DNA from: Craterostigma plantagineum
Taxonomy: Eukaryota; Streptophyta; Magnoliopsida; Lamiales; Linderniaceae
NCBI GenBank assembly: GCA_027422505.1
Contig: JAPQWV010000001.1
Span: forward strand, 9,176,001 to 9,240,000
Length of the DNA: 64,000 nt
Direction of reading: 5' to 3'
Shown: positions 1 to 10,271 of the stretch, piece after piece
How positions within the stretch are numbered: the stretch's first letter is position 1
How the letters are laid out: each line of letters begins with the position of its first letter
The notes under the pieces: model-generated
What the model was told of the DNA's origin: nothing
Seen by the model: the letters and a program-made list of their open reading frames with translations, nothing else
The model's database searches: none
Translations under genes and position numbers: made by a program

Positions 1-212
1 TACCGAGCTCCTCTTCTCTTAATCCCTATAGAGGTTTCAGAGATTATCAATTTGGAGAAGTTCTCGGTTATGGAATTCGTACCCGAGGCTGCACTCCTCT
101 TCTCGTTTCCCGATATAAGACCGGATTATCGTTGGAGAAGTTCACTTCGTGGTGCTCCTCTTCCAGCCATTCTGACGAGCGTACGAGATTATCGTTGGAG
201 AGTTCACAGCAG
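1..212. repeat. Three degenerate tandem repeats of about 70-75 bp
   Basis: The words ctcctctt and gattatcgttggagaagttc recur about every 70 bases. On the minus strand the last two units read as a repeated peptide beginning FSNDN or LSNDN. The array lies in the 3' region of R1 and overlaps the unassigned minus-strand reading frame at 68-412. Confidence 0.55.
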
Positions 213-412
213 GAACCATGCCACTTTCTACGAGGTAGTCGGAAGGCCGGTTCCTTTGGTCTGATTTTTGCGCGTTGAGCAATGCCTTCTTTTGTCATCA
301 TCTTACTTTTTCTTTTGTTATCTCCCCCTCCTTTTCTCGTTTGAACAACCATTCGAAGAGTATAGAGTTTGGTTGAAGGCTGGGAATGGGTTTCAAATGA
401 AGAAAAGGACAT
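68..412 (-). CDS. Unrecognised 114-codon reading frame downstream of R1 pol
   Basis: An open frame downstream of R1 pol, in the same direction. It is rich in Lys/Arg near residues 25-55, where it reads RKGGGDNKRKSKMM, and ends in about 24-residue repeats around SNDN. I do not recognise a domain, transmembrane segment or signal peptide. By position it could be the start of a third ORF of this element, but it does not resemble the aORFs of R3, R5, R7, R8 and R9. The first Met is not secure; a second lies at residue 21, before the basic stretch. It may be chance, since R4 has homologous sequence only up to the region upstream of this frame. Confidence 0.3.
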   Translation of the reverse strand: MSFSSFETHSQPSTKLYTLRMVVQTRKGGGDNKRKSKMMTKEGIAQRAKIRPKEPAFRLPRRKWHGSCCELSNDNLVRSSEWLEEEHHEVNFSNDNPVLYRETRRGVQPRVRIP

Positions 413-956
413 CGGAGGAGGCTCAAAGTGGATGACTAAGGGCTAACGTGGAGGAATTTATATAAGGCCGTATGAGGAATATCCTAAACTCCCTTATCAT
501 TTTCCTGACGATCTAACGCATGATGAGTATGACACCAAGAATCACTAGGTAAGACAAGTAATTTATGTGCGACTCACTCGAGAAGTAGATCCAAAGAAAG
601 GAAAAAGGAACAAGGCTTGAATCCTCACGCATGTAGAGTGACTTTGTGTCTAGTGGAACAATCAAATGACCTTTTAGACACAAAAATGCGACTTAGACTG
701 ACAAATTTTAAGCAATTAAATCGATCGCATGTCGGGGTAAAATTCTAAGTGACTTTAGATCAAAGCATCCTAAAGGATTTCGTCATACCCCTTTATATTA
801 TATATAGAAATGTATATTATATATATATATATATTTTATTATTATTATTATATTTTATTTTTATATTAGTTTTATCACGCAAGATAAGGACAAATAAGCA
901 TAGAAAACACATAGAATAGAGCATGTGATAGCACAGAAGATCAGCTAATGCACATA
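413..956 (-). other. Post-pol 3' module of R1, shared with R4
   Basis: No gene is visible. Read on the minus strand, this non-coding stretch matches 29351-29880, downstream of the R4 pol. Shared words include cttttagcgatg-like and AGTCTAAGTCGCATT-type blocks around 680-720 and 29690-29700, and the tail ending aggaaaatga. The two copies share order and direction, so this belongs to the element family. It lacks the AGGGGGAG tracts that follow pol in R3, R7 and R9. Confidence 0.5.
793..868. repeat. AT-rich simple repeat (TA)n/(TTA)n
   Basis: Runs of TA followed by TTA trinucleotides and T-rich sequence, within the post-pol module of R1. The corresponding part of R4 (about 29540-29590) is also AT-rich but not the same run. 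Confidence 0.85.
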
Positions 957-1657
957 TTACGGAAGATTCAACATGCCTAATTTTCCGACAAGGAATTGAA
1001 ATCGTTTCTCATCCAAGGCCTTGGTGAAAATGTCGGCTAGTTGAAACTCCGTGTTCACAAAGTACATCTCTATCGTGCCTTTTTCTATGTGATCTTTGAT
1101 AAAATGATATCTAATGTCTATGTGTTTTGTGCGTGAATGATGAACAGGATTGCAAGTAATGGCGATTGCACTCTGACTATCACTATATATGGGTATATTA
1201 TTTAGATTGTACCCATAGTCGCGAAGCTGTGTCCGCATCCACAGCATCTGTGAGCAACAGCTGGCGGTAGCTACGTATTCTGTTTCGGCCGTCGAAGTGG
1301 ACACAAGTTCTGATTTTTGGATGACCAGCAAACCAGCTTTTCGCCTAGAAATTTAGCGCCACCGGACGTGCTTTTCCTGTCCATTCGGCAACCTGCATAG
1401 TCAGCGTCAGTGTAGCCAATAAGTTTAAAATTCGTACCCTTTGGATACCATAGGCCAAGGGTAGAGGTGCCCTTAAGGTAGCGTAAAATTCTTTTGACCG
1501 CGAGCATATGGGATTCTTTGGGATCGGCTTGAAAACGGGCACACAAGCAGGTGGCAAACATGATATCCGGCCGACTCGAAGTGAGGTAGAGAAGAGATCC
1601 AATAATACTGCGATACTGTGTGATGTCGACCGATTTACCAGAGGGATCGGCATCCAA
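957..1657 (-). pseudogene. pol: R1 pol, RNase H domain (frameshifted)
   Basis: Carboxy-terminal part of a copia polyprotein. RNase H degrades the RNA strand of the RNA-DNA hybrid during reverse transcription. The first frame (1657 to 1271) carries the end of reverse transcriptase with SRPDIMFATCLCARF and the RNase H start GYTDADYAGC. It then shifts near position 1310 into a second frame (1331 to 957) with the STAETEYVA, SDSQSAIA and KHIDIRYHF motifs and the family terminus KLGMLNLP. A stop separates it from the reverse transcriptase frame to the right: a CCATGTCC-type context has become ATG TAA, near 1668. The protein would be truncated and inactive. Confidence 0.88.
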
Positions 1658-1669
1658 CTTGCAGCTTGG

Positions 1670-2935
1670 TTACATAGGAGTGCCGAGAGGCTTGCTCTGA
1701 TCTTGATGAAACTTCTTCAGAATATCCTTGATGTATTTTGTTTGACTGATGAAAATTCCATCATTGAGCTGCCTGACTTGGAGGCCTAAGAAAAATTGCA
1801 TCTCTCCCATGTGACTCATCTCGAATTTGCTCTTCATGAGATCTCCAAACTTCTTGCAGAGTCGAGGATTTGTTGATCCGAAGATGATATCGTCGACGTA
1901 TACTTGGACGACCATCAGATCTTTGTCATGCCATTTAAGGAAGAGAGTTGTGTCTATCGTTCCTCGTATGAATCCAAACTTCACGAGGAAATCACTCAGG
2001 ACATCGTACCAAGCACGTGGGGCTTGTTTTAGTCCATAGAGAGCTTTGTGCAAGCGATAGACATGATCGGGATGTTCTTGATCAACGAAACCTTCCGGCT
2101 GAGCGACGTAGACTTCTTCTTTTAACACGCCGTTGAGAAAGGTGGTTTTAACATCCATCTGATAGACTTTGAAGTCTTTGTGAGCCGCATAAGCCAGCAG
2201 GAGGCGGATAGCTTCGATACGGGCAACAGGAGCATAGGTCTCGTCATAGTCGATGCCTTCATGTTGATTGTATCCCTTAGCAACTAGCCTTGCTTTGTTC
2301 CGGATCACTTCACCATCTTCATTTTTCTTATTCTTGAAAACCCATTTAGTTCCGACCACTGTTTTCCCATGTGGACGGGGTACCAAGGTCCACACTTGAA
2401 GACGTTCGAATTGATGAATTTCTTCTTGCATTGCAATTATCCAATCCGGGTCTCGTAGTGCGTCTGCTACTTTAGTAGGCTCATTTTGGCTTAAGAAACA
2501 GCTGAAAAGATTGAGCTGACGACGTATCCTTACTCCGCTCGAAAGATCGCCAATTATCTGATCAACCGGATGGGAACTAGTCCACTTGTGCTTATGAGGC
2601 AGGGCTGAGGAAGATACGTCAGCCAGTTGTGGTTCTAGATTTACAATTATCTCCGATTGTTCAATTGTTTGAGGAAGTTCCACTTCTGCACTTGGAACGA
2701 TCATCTCTGATGATTCTTCCTCAGTAATCATTGTAGGTTCTTCGTTATTCTGTGGCAAATCTGAATCCGGTGAGGTAGGGACGTGAGAAGTACTAGGTAC
2801 ATCGGTCTCGTTAGGTGGAGAATCCACCATAGGTGTAGCAGTGTGTGACCGATATACGGGCTCGAAGAGAGAGTCCAGATCGTCTAATGCGAGTCTTAAT
2901 GCTTCTTCCGACGTTGATTTCAAAGTTGTTGCCAT
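1670..2935 (-). pseudogene. pol: R1 pol, reverse transcriptase domain
   Basis: 421 open codons of copia reverse transcriptase (RVT_2 type). Residues 1-110 are an acidic Pro/Ser-rich linker between integrase and reverse transcriptase. Recognisable motifs follow: [57 protein letters not shown] and the catalytic [13 protein letters not shown]. The first Met is only the first one after a nonsense codon: GTGTTGGCA is followed by TAA, where R2 has CAA, so the true polyprotein continues upstream into integrase. A second nonsense codon follows PLGTPM. The domain itself looks complete. Confidence 0.92.
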
Positions 2936-2947
2936 CTTCTGTTGGTT

Positions 2948-3902
2948 TTATGCCAACACACCAGTGAAAACAGGTTCTGAACTGTTATATTCAGAAGCTA
3001 TCTGGTTGGATACGGGTCCTGAACTGAGGTGTCCAGGAGCCATCGGGTTAAGCACGGGTCCTGGACTGACTTGACCAGAAGCCATATCTGCCACTTCGTG
3101 GAAAGTGACATTATAGCTTTCCTTAAGAGTTCGATTGGACTTGATGTATACTCGGTACGTTTTTGATGTTGAAGAATACCCGACAAATGTAGCTTCGAAT
3201 GCTTTAGGGTCGAACTTTGCACGTTGCTCTCGGTCGTTCGCCACAAAGCACTTGCACCCGAAAACTTTAAGGAAAGAGATGTTGGGCACTCTATTATTCA
3301 CAATCTCGTACGGAGTCTTGTTGAACCGTTTGTGAACCACCGTCCTGTTTTGAGTAAAACAAGCGGTATTGACTGCTTCAGCCCATAGAAAGTGTGGAAG
3401 TCCTGATTGGATCAGCATTGTACGAACGGCTTCCACTAGTGTTCGATTTTTCCTTTCAACGACCCCATTTTGTTGAGGTGTTTTGGCGGCTGAAAATTGT
3501 TGACTTATTCCAAGTTTCTGATAAAACTCACTGAGGTGATTGTTCTCGAACAACTTGAATAGTCTGTTGCAGCAGATTTTGAGTTGTGTTCACAAAATTG
3601 ATAATCAAGTCACCAGTCTCATCTTTCGTTCAGAGGAACTTTGTCCACGTGTAGCGAGAATAGTCATCTACAATCACTAGGACATACTTTCTTCCATTGA
3701 TACTCTGAGTCTGCATCGGACCACAGAGATCCATGTGAATTAGTTCCAATGGTCGAGAAGTAGACGCAATTTGCTTGACGTGATGAGATGCTTGCTTCAT
3801 TTTTCCTAATTGACATGCCGAACATTGATGCTCCTTTTGTAGTAGTATGGTTGGAAGACCGTGAACCAACTTTTTCGTAGAAAGGCGTTGGAGAGCTTTC
3901 AT
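2948..3902 (-). pseudogene. pol: R1 pol, integrase (catalytic Asp deleted)
   Basis: Integrase in two frames. The right part (3902-3630) has the CSACQLGKM half of the zinc-binding region and the first catalytic Asp in HMDLCGPM, and ends at a TGA where R2 reads CGA. The left part (3553-2948) has the third catalytic residue in [13 protein letters not shown] and the WAEAVNTACF and VFGCKCFV blocks. Against R2 at 12360-12395, about 23 bases are missing near 3550. This removes the TDNGTEF motif with the second catalytic Asp and shifts the frame. DNA joining activity is therefore impossible. Confidence 0.88.
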
Positions 3903-3920
3903 ATGGCGGAGGCCTTCGAC

Positions 3921-4115
3921 TTATGAGACATCTTTGATGGTCAGATTCTTCAGAATGATGTCCCCAAGTCCTAGAATCGGGGCTGAATCGTTGTTCCCAA
4001 ATCTGACTTTGCCGTTTGGTCGGTCTTTGTAGTTGCTCAGCAGCTCTTGATTACCGGTCATGTGTGTGGAGCAACCAGAGTCGAGGTACCACACATGATG
4101 GATCTGCAAAAACAA
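3921..4115 (-). pseudogene. pol: R1 pol, aspartic protease fragment
   Basis: Begins just after the gag stop (4117-4119). The protease motif [14 protein letters not shown] is followed by GKVRFGNNDSAPILG. At its left end, TAA interrupts DVSYVEGL, and about 230 bases present in R2 (near 11785-12014) are deleted. That deletion takes most of the gag-pre-integrase domain and the His pair of the integrase zinc site. The frame starts with TTG codons, not ATG. A splice-acceptor-like TTGCAG at 4104-4109 sits between the gag stop and the protease, and the pol frame is offset from the gag frame here. Confidence 0.85.
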
Positions 4116-4116
4116 T

Positions 4117-4931
4117 TTAGAGAGCTTTAGGTACCCACTTAAGCATGGGTCCTCTCGGATTAACAGATTTAGTTTTGGGTTCAGATATGACTCCTAAGTC
4201 TATTTTTGGAAGAGTCCTAATAACCCATTGCACTTTTGAAAAAGTGGGTTTGGGTTTTGCCTCTATAGGAGACTTGGCCTTTTGGCTTTTGTCGTCCTAG
4301 GCGGAGATTTAGGAACCCATTTGGGTTGAACCTTGCAGGGAAGGTTAATTTCAGCACGTACAAATGCTTTGGAGGGTTTGACTGAGGAAAAGATCTTTTC
4401 TTGTGATAGTCTCCTAAGGTGCTTGGGGGATTTAATTTCGACGGGATACCTTAGGTGAGTACAGTCATGTACGGTACCATAAGCTTTCTTTATAGCTGGA
4501 TCTTGTTTCCTACGTGTCTTCCTTGTTGCATTTGTTTCAGAATGATTATTTTTTGACGTAGAGCCTATTTCGAAGCTGGTGTTTCTAAAGGTAATCGGCT
4601 GAAGTGAATAAGTAGAAGCAACTATCTTAAAAGTGGAAATAGCTCTTTTATTTCTACGAGTGTCTTTTATTGTAACAGAAGGAGTAGCATGTTCAGAAAC
4701 ATTTAAATCTAATGGCCCCTTCTTTATTTTAGTGCTAGACAGTCTCGCCTTTGTTTTTAGTGCTGACGCCACGCTCCCCGTAGACGTAGGTAAAGTAAAA
4801 TTAGTCCTAGCACTTTTAACAGAATTATTTTTACAATTTTTATCTTTCAAAGGCGTTTCTTCATTTTTCACGCTTTTTGTAATAGCGTGAGAGATAGTTT
4901 GGGAGGACGAGGAAGCCTTGAGATTTTCCAT
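4117..4931 (-). pseudogene. gag: R1 gag, carboxy-terminal basic region
   Basis: Lys/Arg/Ser/Thr-rich tail of Gag, matching R2 at 10760-11567 block by block, for example DTRRNKRAIS, KSPKHLRRLS and PKWVPKSPPR. One base is lost in an A run near 4270, so the reading frame ends at 4263 instead of the family stop at 4117-4119. No folded domain is recognised; a basic tail would suit RNA binding, but that is an inference. Confidence 0.75.
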
Positions 4932-5234
4932 CTTCTTAAAGAATTTTTTCTTGTCAGCTTCGAAATTCTCTCGTTCTTTTTCTAACTTTGCCTGTGACTC
5001 CTCTATCTGTTTTATGATAGGGGGTTTGTAGAGAGAATTTTTATAATTAACAGTTTTAACTTCCTCGTGGTGTGTTTGAGAGTCACGAGGTAGAATTTGA
5101 ACTAAATTGCAGACAGGTGTTAGAGTTTCTTTCCTATTTTTGTCCCTTTCATTTAGTTCTTTGTAGTCAAAGGGGATTTCTGGACCATGTGGACCTTGTC
5201 TAATGGATGAATCGAAAGTATTTTCATAAGACGA

Positions 5235-5861
5235 TTAAGTAAAATTTCTAAGAGAGGTTATTCTTAAGCCCATGTGTTTAACATCGTATATTTCTTTCTT
5301 TTGTAAAACACACGGGTTAGTGAAACCTATGCCTTCTATAGGATTATAGAACTCTATATCCTTGGGCTTGTTCAAAAATATCGTCTGTTCGGATTGTCCC
5401 CTACGTGTAACTATATCGTCTAATTGCTTTACTTTGGCATATAGTTTCTTACGTTCCTCACCTAGGAGAGCATAATTATTTTCTACCGTCAGTTTAGTGG
5501 CTTGACAGGCGTCTAAATCCTTAGTAAGCTCACTAATCTTAGCATTTGATATTTCTAATTGAGCTTCTAAGTTAGTGATCTTTGAGGTAGCTTCGGTTAT
5601 CCTACAATTTAAAATGGCTTTCTCGTTGAGATTTCTAACCAAGCAATTGTAGTTATTTGCTAGCCTATCTTCTAATTCCTTAATCTTCTCGCTCTGTTGT
5701 CCTAGTTGAGGTTGACTAGTCTCTCTAGAATGGAGGCTCTTAGTGAGTTCATCTATTTTTGCACTAGAGCTCCTAAGTTCTTGTTCGAGACTATCTATCT
5801 TCTCCTGAGCTCTCTCAAGTTCGTTCTCTACTTCCTTTATACTTTTCTGCTCACGTTTCAT
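5235..5861 (-). pseudogene. gag: R1 gag, coiled-coil region
   Basis: 208 open codons rich in Glu, Lys, Leu and Ser with heptad-like spacing (for example KIDSLEQELRSS and KIKELEDRLANN). This predicts a long coiled coil and ends with an NPKDIEFYNPIEGIG-type block found in every Gag here. It suits Gag-Gag assembly. It lies between the zinc-knuckle part and the basic tail, in the same order as in R2, R7, R9 and R10. A stop near 5870 (reading TAA/TAC at MLANMKR) separates it from the upstream part. Confidence 0.8.
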
Positions 5862-5927
5862 GTTAGCATATTACTTTTGATATGATTCTAACATGGTCAA
5901 TAATGTGGAAGGAGTGACTACCTCATT

Positions 5928-6563
5928 TCAAGACGTGGATGCGTTGTCGTCGTCCGTACGAGTTGATGTTTCGGCGTCCAATTCGTTGTCGAGACGGGCC
6001 ATGAGGGCTAAGTTCTCTTCTTCGGAGCTCGATGTGTCCTCGAGCCATTGGTCTTGTTCGGCCATGAGAGCTACTCCAGCTTCTTTCTGTTTTGTCAATT
6101 GAAGCTTCCTGGAGTAGTAGTTTGCATCTCTTTTCTTCGGGAGAGTGCACTCTCTGGCGAAGTCACCTGCTTTGCCACAGTTAAAGCATTTGTTAGTCTC
6201 TTTGGGATTCTTGACCTCGGAACTCTCCGGAGCACGTTCTTTGTTCTTGGAGCTTGTAGTCCGAAGTCTATAGGCTGAGGTTGAAGACTTCTTCTTGAAG
6301 TACTTCTTGCTCATCATTTGTCCAATGAGAGCTAACTGTTTTCCAAGGGCTTTCATGTTCGGCTCGATGTCGAAGTCCAATTCATCTTCCGACTCTGATG
6401 ATGGAGGTGGCCTAACGATCTTTTCCTTTCTTGATCTTGTGCTCCTCTTCTCCGAGACTAAGGCAACCGTGTCATCGGTTTGTTTGCCTTTCTGCTCTTT
6501 GGTAATCTCGCGAATATCCTCCTCATGCTGAGCGAGATTATCGAACACGGCATGGACATCCAA
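5928..6563 (-). pseudogene. gag: R1 gag, zinc-knuckle region with altered knuckle
   Basis: 211 open codons. An acidic Ser-rich stretch (SSESEDELDFD) precedes a CCHC zinc knuckle that reads CFNCGKAGDFAREC: the His of C-x2-C-x4-H-x4-C is replaced by Asp, which should weaken zinc and RNA binding. The knuckle is followed by KQKEAGVALMAEQDQWLED, a block shared by all copia Gags in the window. A stop at its right end (6564-6705) separates it from the amino-terminal Gag domain. Confidence 0.85.
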
Positions 6564-6704
6564 CTCCTCTAGATCTTTATTTTATCGTATTTGAGTGGAT
6601 ATTTTCTTCCATTCCGTGGGCAGAGAAGATAGAAATCTAATGTTCGTCTCCATGTTAGTCTTCGTTATTTCTATCTTCCTCATCTCGTTAAGAAGAGTGA
6701 GGTA

Positions 6705-7181
6705 TCATTGGTAGATTTCGTATAGACTCTCCTCCGGCTTTGCTTTGAATGAGTCGTAAGCAGTGAGAATGTTCGCCTTCTTGGCCTTTATGCCAACTTC
6801 CATCCTTTGCATCATCCTATGTAGCTCATCCCACATCCCTTTGGCCGATGTAAGGCTGTCGATTTGTCTGTATATATCGTTGGGGATGCCCTGCATAAGG
6901 GTATTCATGGCTACTAGATCAGCCTTAGCTCGAGCTCTTTCCTCCAGAGAGTATTCTCTAGGCTCCTTTAGTCGCCTAGAAGCTGGAATTGCTGGAGTAG
7001 CTGTTTCATCCCCGGGTACATGAACCCAGAACTGTGCCGGTCCCTCTTTAAGGGACTTTAGTAGATTTTCGGCTTGATCCTTTAGAGCGATGAAATTCAG
7101 AAAGTGGCTTCTCCACACTGTGTATTCGCCTCTCTGCAAGATCGGCGGACGGTTGTCATTTCCGAGTGAGTATGCATCCAT
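6705..7181 (-). pseudogene. gag: R1 gag, amino-terminal domain
   Basis: 158 codons starting at ATG 7181, the first Met after the long leader and in the same context as the R9 and R10 starts. It opens with MDAYSLGNDNRPPIL and GEYTVWRSHFLNFI, contains GPAQFWVHVPGDE and TSAKGMWDELHRMMQ, and matches the copia Gag amino-terminal (UBN2/DUF4219-like) fold by pattern. A stop after YEIYQ truncates it (R2 reads YDAYQRYLTLLNE). It would form the Gag shell around the RNA genome. Confidence 0.88.
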
Positions 7182-8228
7182 GTTTGTATTATAGTAGTCG
7201 AGTTGTTGATGGATCTTCGTTGATTGTTTTGAGGGTTGAAGACGATGTAAAGTGCTTCACAAGTGATGAAATTTGTTAGTAGCGTTTGATTCGAAGATTA
7301 GATCAACAATTATTTTCGATTCAATCTTTAAAGTATGATCGAAATTAATTTCGTCGATATAGAATGTATTTACTGTTTTCGTGCGAGAAATTTTGTCAGC
7401 GGAAAATTTTACGAGCGAAATAAATTGCCCAAAATCGTTCAGTTGAGAAAAATTTTCTGATCGTGAATTTAATTCGGTCGTAAAGAAAAAGTACGTTAGT
7501 AAGTTTCTCGACAAGTCAAAATAAATCCGTTGACTAGAAAAGTTTCGCCTGGTCAAACGTTAAAAGGTTTGACCGAAAAAGTTTTTCGAGTGAAAGTTAT
7601 TACGCATGCAAGGTCAAAATTGGAGTCACTCGAAAAAGATTTTCGCTGGATAATGCTCGAGAAATATTTCTAACTAAAAACGTTTCCGCTGATGACGATT
7701 CTAGCGCTGACTTCGTATTCTTACCGAGAAAATTCTCGCGCTAAGTTTATCGATCAAGAAACTAATCCGATCGCAAAACTTAGCGAGAAAAATTTGAACA
7801 ATCGAGAAAAATTCACAGAATACGATTAACACAAATTCGAGCAAAAACAAAGAGTCAGATAGTGAAGTTTGAAGTAATTGCTCGCAATCAAGTACTAATC
7901 ACGCACGAACAAGCAATTAAACACGTTATGAAGCAAAATATATCGAATTCGATCAAAATCAGAACGTGTTCTTCATGTTCTTCGTCAACAGTAAAATTTC
8001 AAAATCAAATTAATCGAAATTCGACGTTCAAACTGCTACTGATTTAGTCGCAATGATCATTTATTACTTAATCTAGCACTGAAACATCAGATTCAAGTCA
8101 ATTAAGCACAGAATTAAGCTATTAGATCGGAAAACTTTACGCGCCAAATCTGTTCTTCGATGGAACAGTGTTCGAAATAAAATTTCGATCCAAATCTAAC
8201 AATTTACGATTCAAAACAGAACGAATCT
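7182..8228 (-). other. R1 5' leader with CGAGAAA-type word array
   Basis: About 1 kb between PBS and gag start, without a coding region. From 7260 to 7850 it is packed with variants of GAGAAAATTTTCG, CGATCGAAAA and AGCGAGAAA. The same style of words fills the spacer next to the R3 aORF, whose LTR is of the same family. Similar leaders precede the gags of R9 and R10. Confidence 0.7.
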
Positions 8229-8240
8229 GCTCTGATACCA
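8229..8240 (-). promoter_or_regulatory. R1 primer-binding site (initiator tRNA-Met)
   Basis: Minus-strand TGGTATCAGAGC, the 12-base complement of the 3' end of plant initiator tRNA-Met. It lies two bases inside the 5' LTR, where minus-strand DNA synthesis starts. It fixes the orientation of R1. Confidence 0.92.
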
Positions 8241-8242
8241 AT

Positions 8243-8593
8243 TGTTAGGTCCTACTATTAACAACTCTACGATCCTAGGCTAGAATTCATAGTAATTCGA
8301 TCGTTTAGATAATCAATTGAATTCGATCGAAAAACTCAAGTTAAGAACACTAGAGAGAATTCAATTAGAGTGAGAAAGTTACTGTTGTTTCTCTCTCTAG
8401 AAATCGAATTGCAAGCCCTTCGGATCAATTCTCTAAACTTTCTCTATTAAGCTCAATTGATTTACATGTATTTATACCAAACAAACTTGGTATAAATATC
8501 AAACTAGTCCTAATCTAAGGACTACTATACAAAATGCCCCTAATGACAAGGACAACTAATGAAATCAAGAACAATTAAAAATGGTATTCTACA
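8243..8593 (-). repeat. R1 5' LTR (351 bp)
   Basis: Begins tgttaggt and ends tctaca on the plus strand, so TG...CA on either strand. It is nearly the same as the R3 3' LTR at 14618-14968 (equal length, about nine differences by eye) and the broken R4 LTR. A perfect 11-bp inverted repeat (8470-8480 and 8487-8497) contains a TATAAAT-type box, presumably the promoter. Confidence 0.92.
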
Positions 8594-9367
8594 TACACAG
8601 TTTGGCGAAGCCGTTTCCTAAAGTCTAAAAGATCAAGCCGAAAGTCTGCTAAAGTCACTCGATGAGGGACCCGCACAGTTCTGGGTTAACGTAGCCGTAG
8701 ATGACACGGTTACTCCTCAAATTCCCGCTACTAGGCGACTAATGGAACCTAGGGAACACACCATCGAGGAAAGGGCCCGTGCAAAGGCAGATCTAATGGC
8801 TATGAACACACTTATGCAGGGCATTTCCAACGACATCTATAGACAGATAGACAGCCTCCCAACGGCTAAGGGGATGTGGGATGAACTGCATAGGATGATG
8901 CAAAGGACTGAAGTGGCATCTAGGCCAAAAAGGCGAATATTCTCACTGCTTATGACTCCTTCAAAGCAAAGCCGGAGGAGAGTCTCTACGATGCATACCA
9001 AAGATACCTCACTCTTCTCAATGAGATGAGGAAGATAGAAATCTCGAAGACAAACATGGAAACAAATATCAGATTACTATTCTCTCTGCCCTCGGACTGG
9101 AAAAAGATATCCACTCAACTTAGACAAAACAAAGATCTGGAGGAGTTGGATATCCATGCAGTATTTGATAATCTCGCCCAACACGAGGAAGATGTTTGCG
9201 AGACTCAGAGAGAGCAGAAGGGCAAACAGGTTGACAACACCGTTGCTCTAGTCTCAGAGAAGCGTGGAACAAAGCAATGCAAAGAGAAGATCGTGAAGCC
9301 TCCCTCATCATCTGAGTCAGAAGAAGATTCAGAGTCAGATGCCGAGCCAAGAAGCAGTTGGCTTTAA
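8594..9367 (+). pseudogene. gag: R2 gag, amino-terminal domain (5' truncated)
   Basis: Homology to R1 gag starts at tacacagt (8594), so about the first 20 codons are missing. Blocks GPAQFWVN, EERARAKADLMAMNTLMQG and AKGMWDELHRMMQ are clear. A shift near 8920 moves the frame from 8742-9029 into 9026-9367, which carries MRKIEISKTNMETN and LEELDIHAVFDNLAQ. A second shift near 9345 ends it in the acidic SSSESEEDSESDAE stretch. Confidence 0.85.
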
Positions 9368-9621
9368 TCGGAAAGATGATGAACAAGAAATACTTCAAGA
9401 AAAAGTCCTCATCCCCGGCCAACCGACTTCGGACCTCAAGCTCTAAGAACAAGGAACATCACCAGAGAGCTCCGAAGTCAAGAACACTAAAGAGCCCAAC
9501 AAGTGCTTCAACTGTGGGAAGCCTGGTCTTTTTGCCCGAGAATGCACTCTTCCCAAGAAAAGAGATGCGAATTACTACTCCAAGAAGCCTCAACTCACGA
9601 AGCAGAAGGAAGCAGGAGTAG
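9358..9621 (+). pseudogene. gag: R2 gag, zinc-knuckle region (shifted, His lost)
   Basis: Opens with LIGKMMNKKYFKKKSSS, then slips frame after KNKE near 9455. The zinc knuckle at about 9505-9550 lies in the other frame and reads CFNCGKPGLFAREC: the zinc-binding His is replaced by Leu. It joins without a real boundary to the coiled-coil part, which starts at the MAEQDHWLED block. Confidence 0.78.
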
Positions 9622-9626
9622 CCCTC

Positions 9627-10271
9627 ATGGCAGAGCAGGATCATTGGCTCGAAGACACATCTAGTTCTGGAGAAGAGAATCTTGCCCTCATGGCACGCCT
9701 TGATAAAGACATTGACGCCGAAACATCCAATCAGATGGACGAAGATTGCGCATCCACCTCATCACAAGAGGTAGACACTTCTTCCACATTATTGACCATG
9801 TTAGATTCATATCAAAAACAATTTGCTAACATGAAACGTGAGCAGAAAAGTATTAAGGAAGTAGAGGATAAACTTTCTAGGTCTCAAGAGAGGATAAATA
9901 GTCTCGAATCAGAACTTAGGAGCTTTAGTGCTAAAATAGAAGAACTTACTAAAAGCCTACATTCTAGAGAGACTAGTCAACCTCAAATAGGACAGCATAG
10001 CGAAAAGATGAAGGAGTTAGAAGATAGGCTAGCAAATAACTACAATAGTTTGGTTAGAAATCTCAATGAGAAAGCCACCCTAAAGTGCAGGATAACCGAA
10101 GCTACCACTAAGATCACTAACTTAGAAGATCAATTAGAAATATCAAATGCTAAGGTTAGTGAGCTTAGTAAAGAACTAGACGCCTGTCAAGCCGCCAAAC
10201 TGACGGTAGAAAATAATTATTCTCTCCTAGGTGAGGAACGTAAGAAATATATGCTAAAATTAAGAAATTAG
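9627..10271 (+). pseudogene. gag: R2 gag, coiled-coil region
   Basis: 214 open codons beginning MAEQDHWLEDTSSS, the block that follows the zinc knuckle in every Gag of this window. A long Glu/Lys/Leu/Ser heptad-rich stretch follows and matches R1 5235-5861 closely (for example KMKELEDRLANN). It ends at a frameshift in GEERKKYMLKLRN, where R1 reads KKLYAKVKQLDD. Predicted role: Gag multimerisation. Confidence 0.8.

Larger units (their letters stand above)
1..8593 (-). mobile_element. R1: decayed Ty1/copia LTR retrotransposon (SIRE-like), 3' end off window
   Basis: Read on the minus strand the order is 5' LTR (8243-8593), tRNA-Met primer-binding site, a leader of about 1 kb, gag, protease, integrase, reverse transcriptase, RNase H and a 3' region that runs off the left edge. 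This is the copia order, with integrase before reverse transcriptase. The outer end of the LTR at 8593 meets the gag of a plus-strand copia element in mid-gene, so R1 is inserted in R2. The bases tacac at 8594-8598 are the candidate target duplication, but the other copy is off window. Coding parts carry several stops, frameshifts and deletions, so the copy is dead. Confidence 0.9.

Noticed and set aside
8229..8240. tRNA gene fragments at the TGGTATCAGAGC sites
   Set aside because: Only 12 bases match initiator tRNA-Met, and each is next to an LTR end, so these are primer-binding sites.
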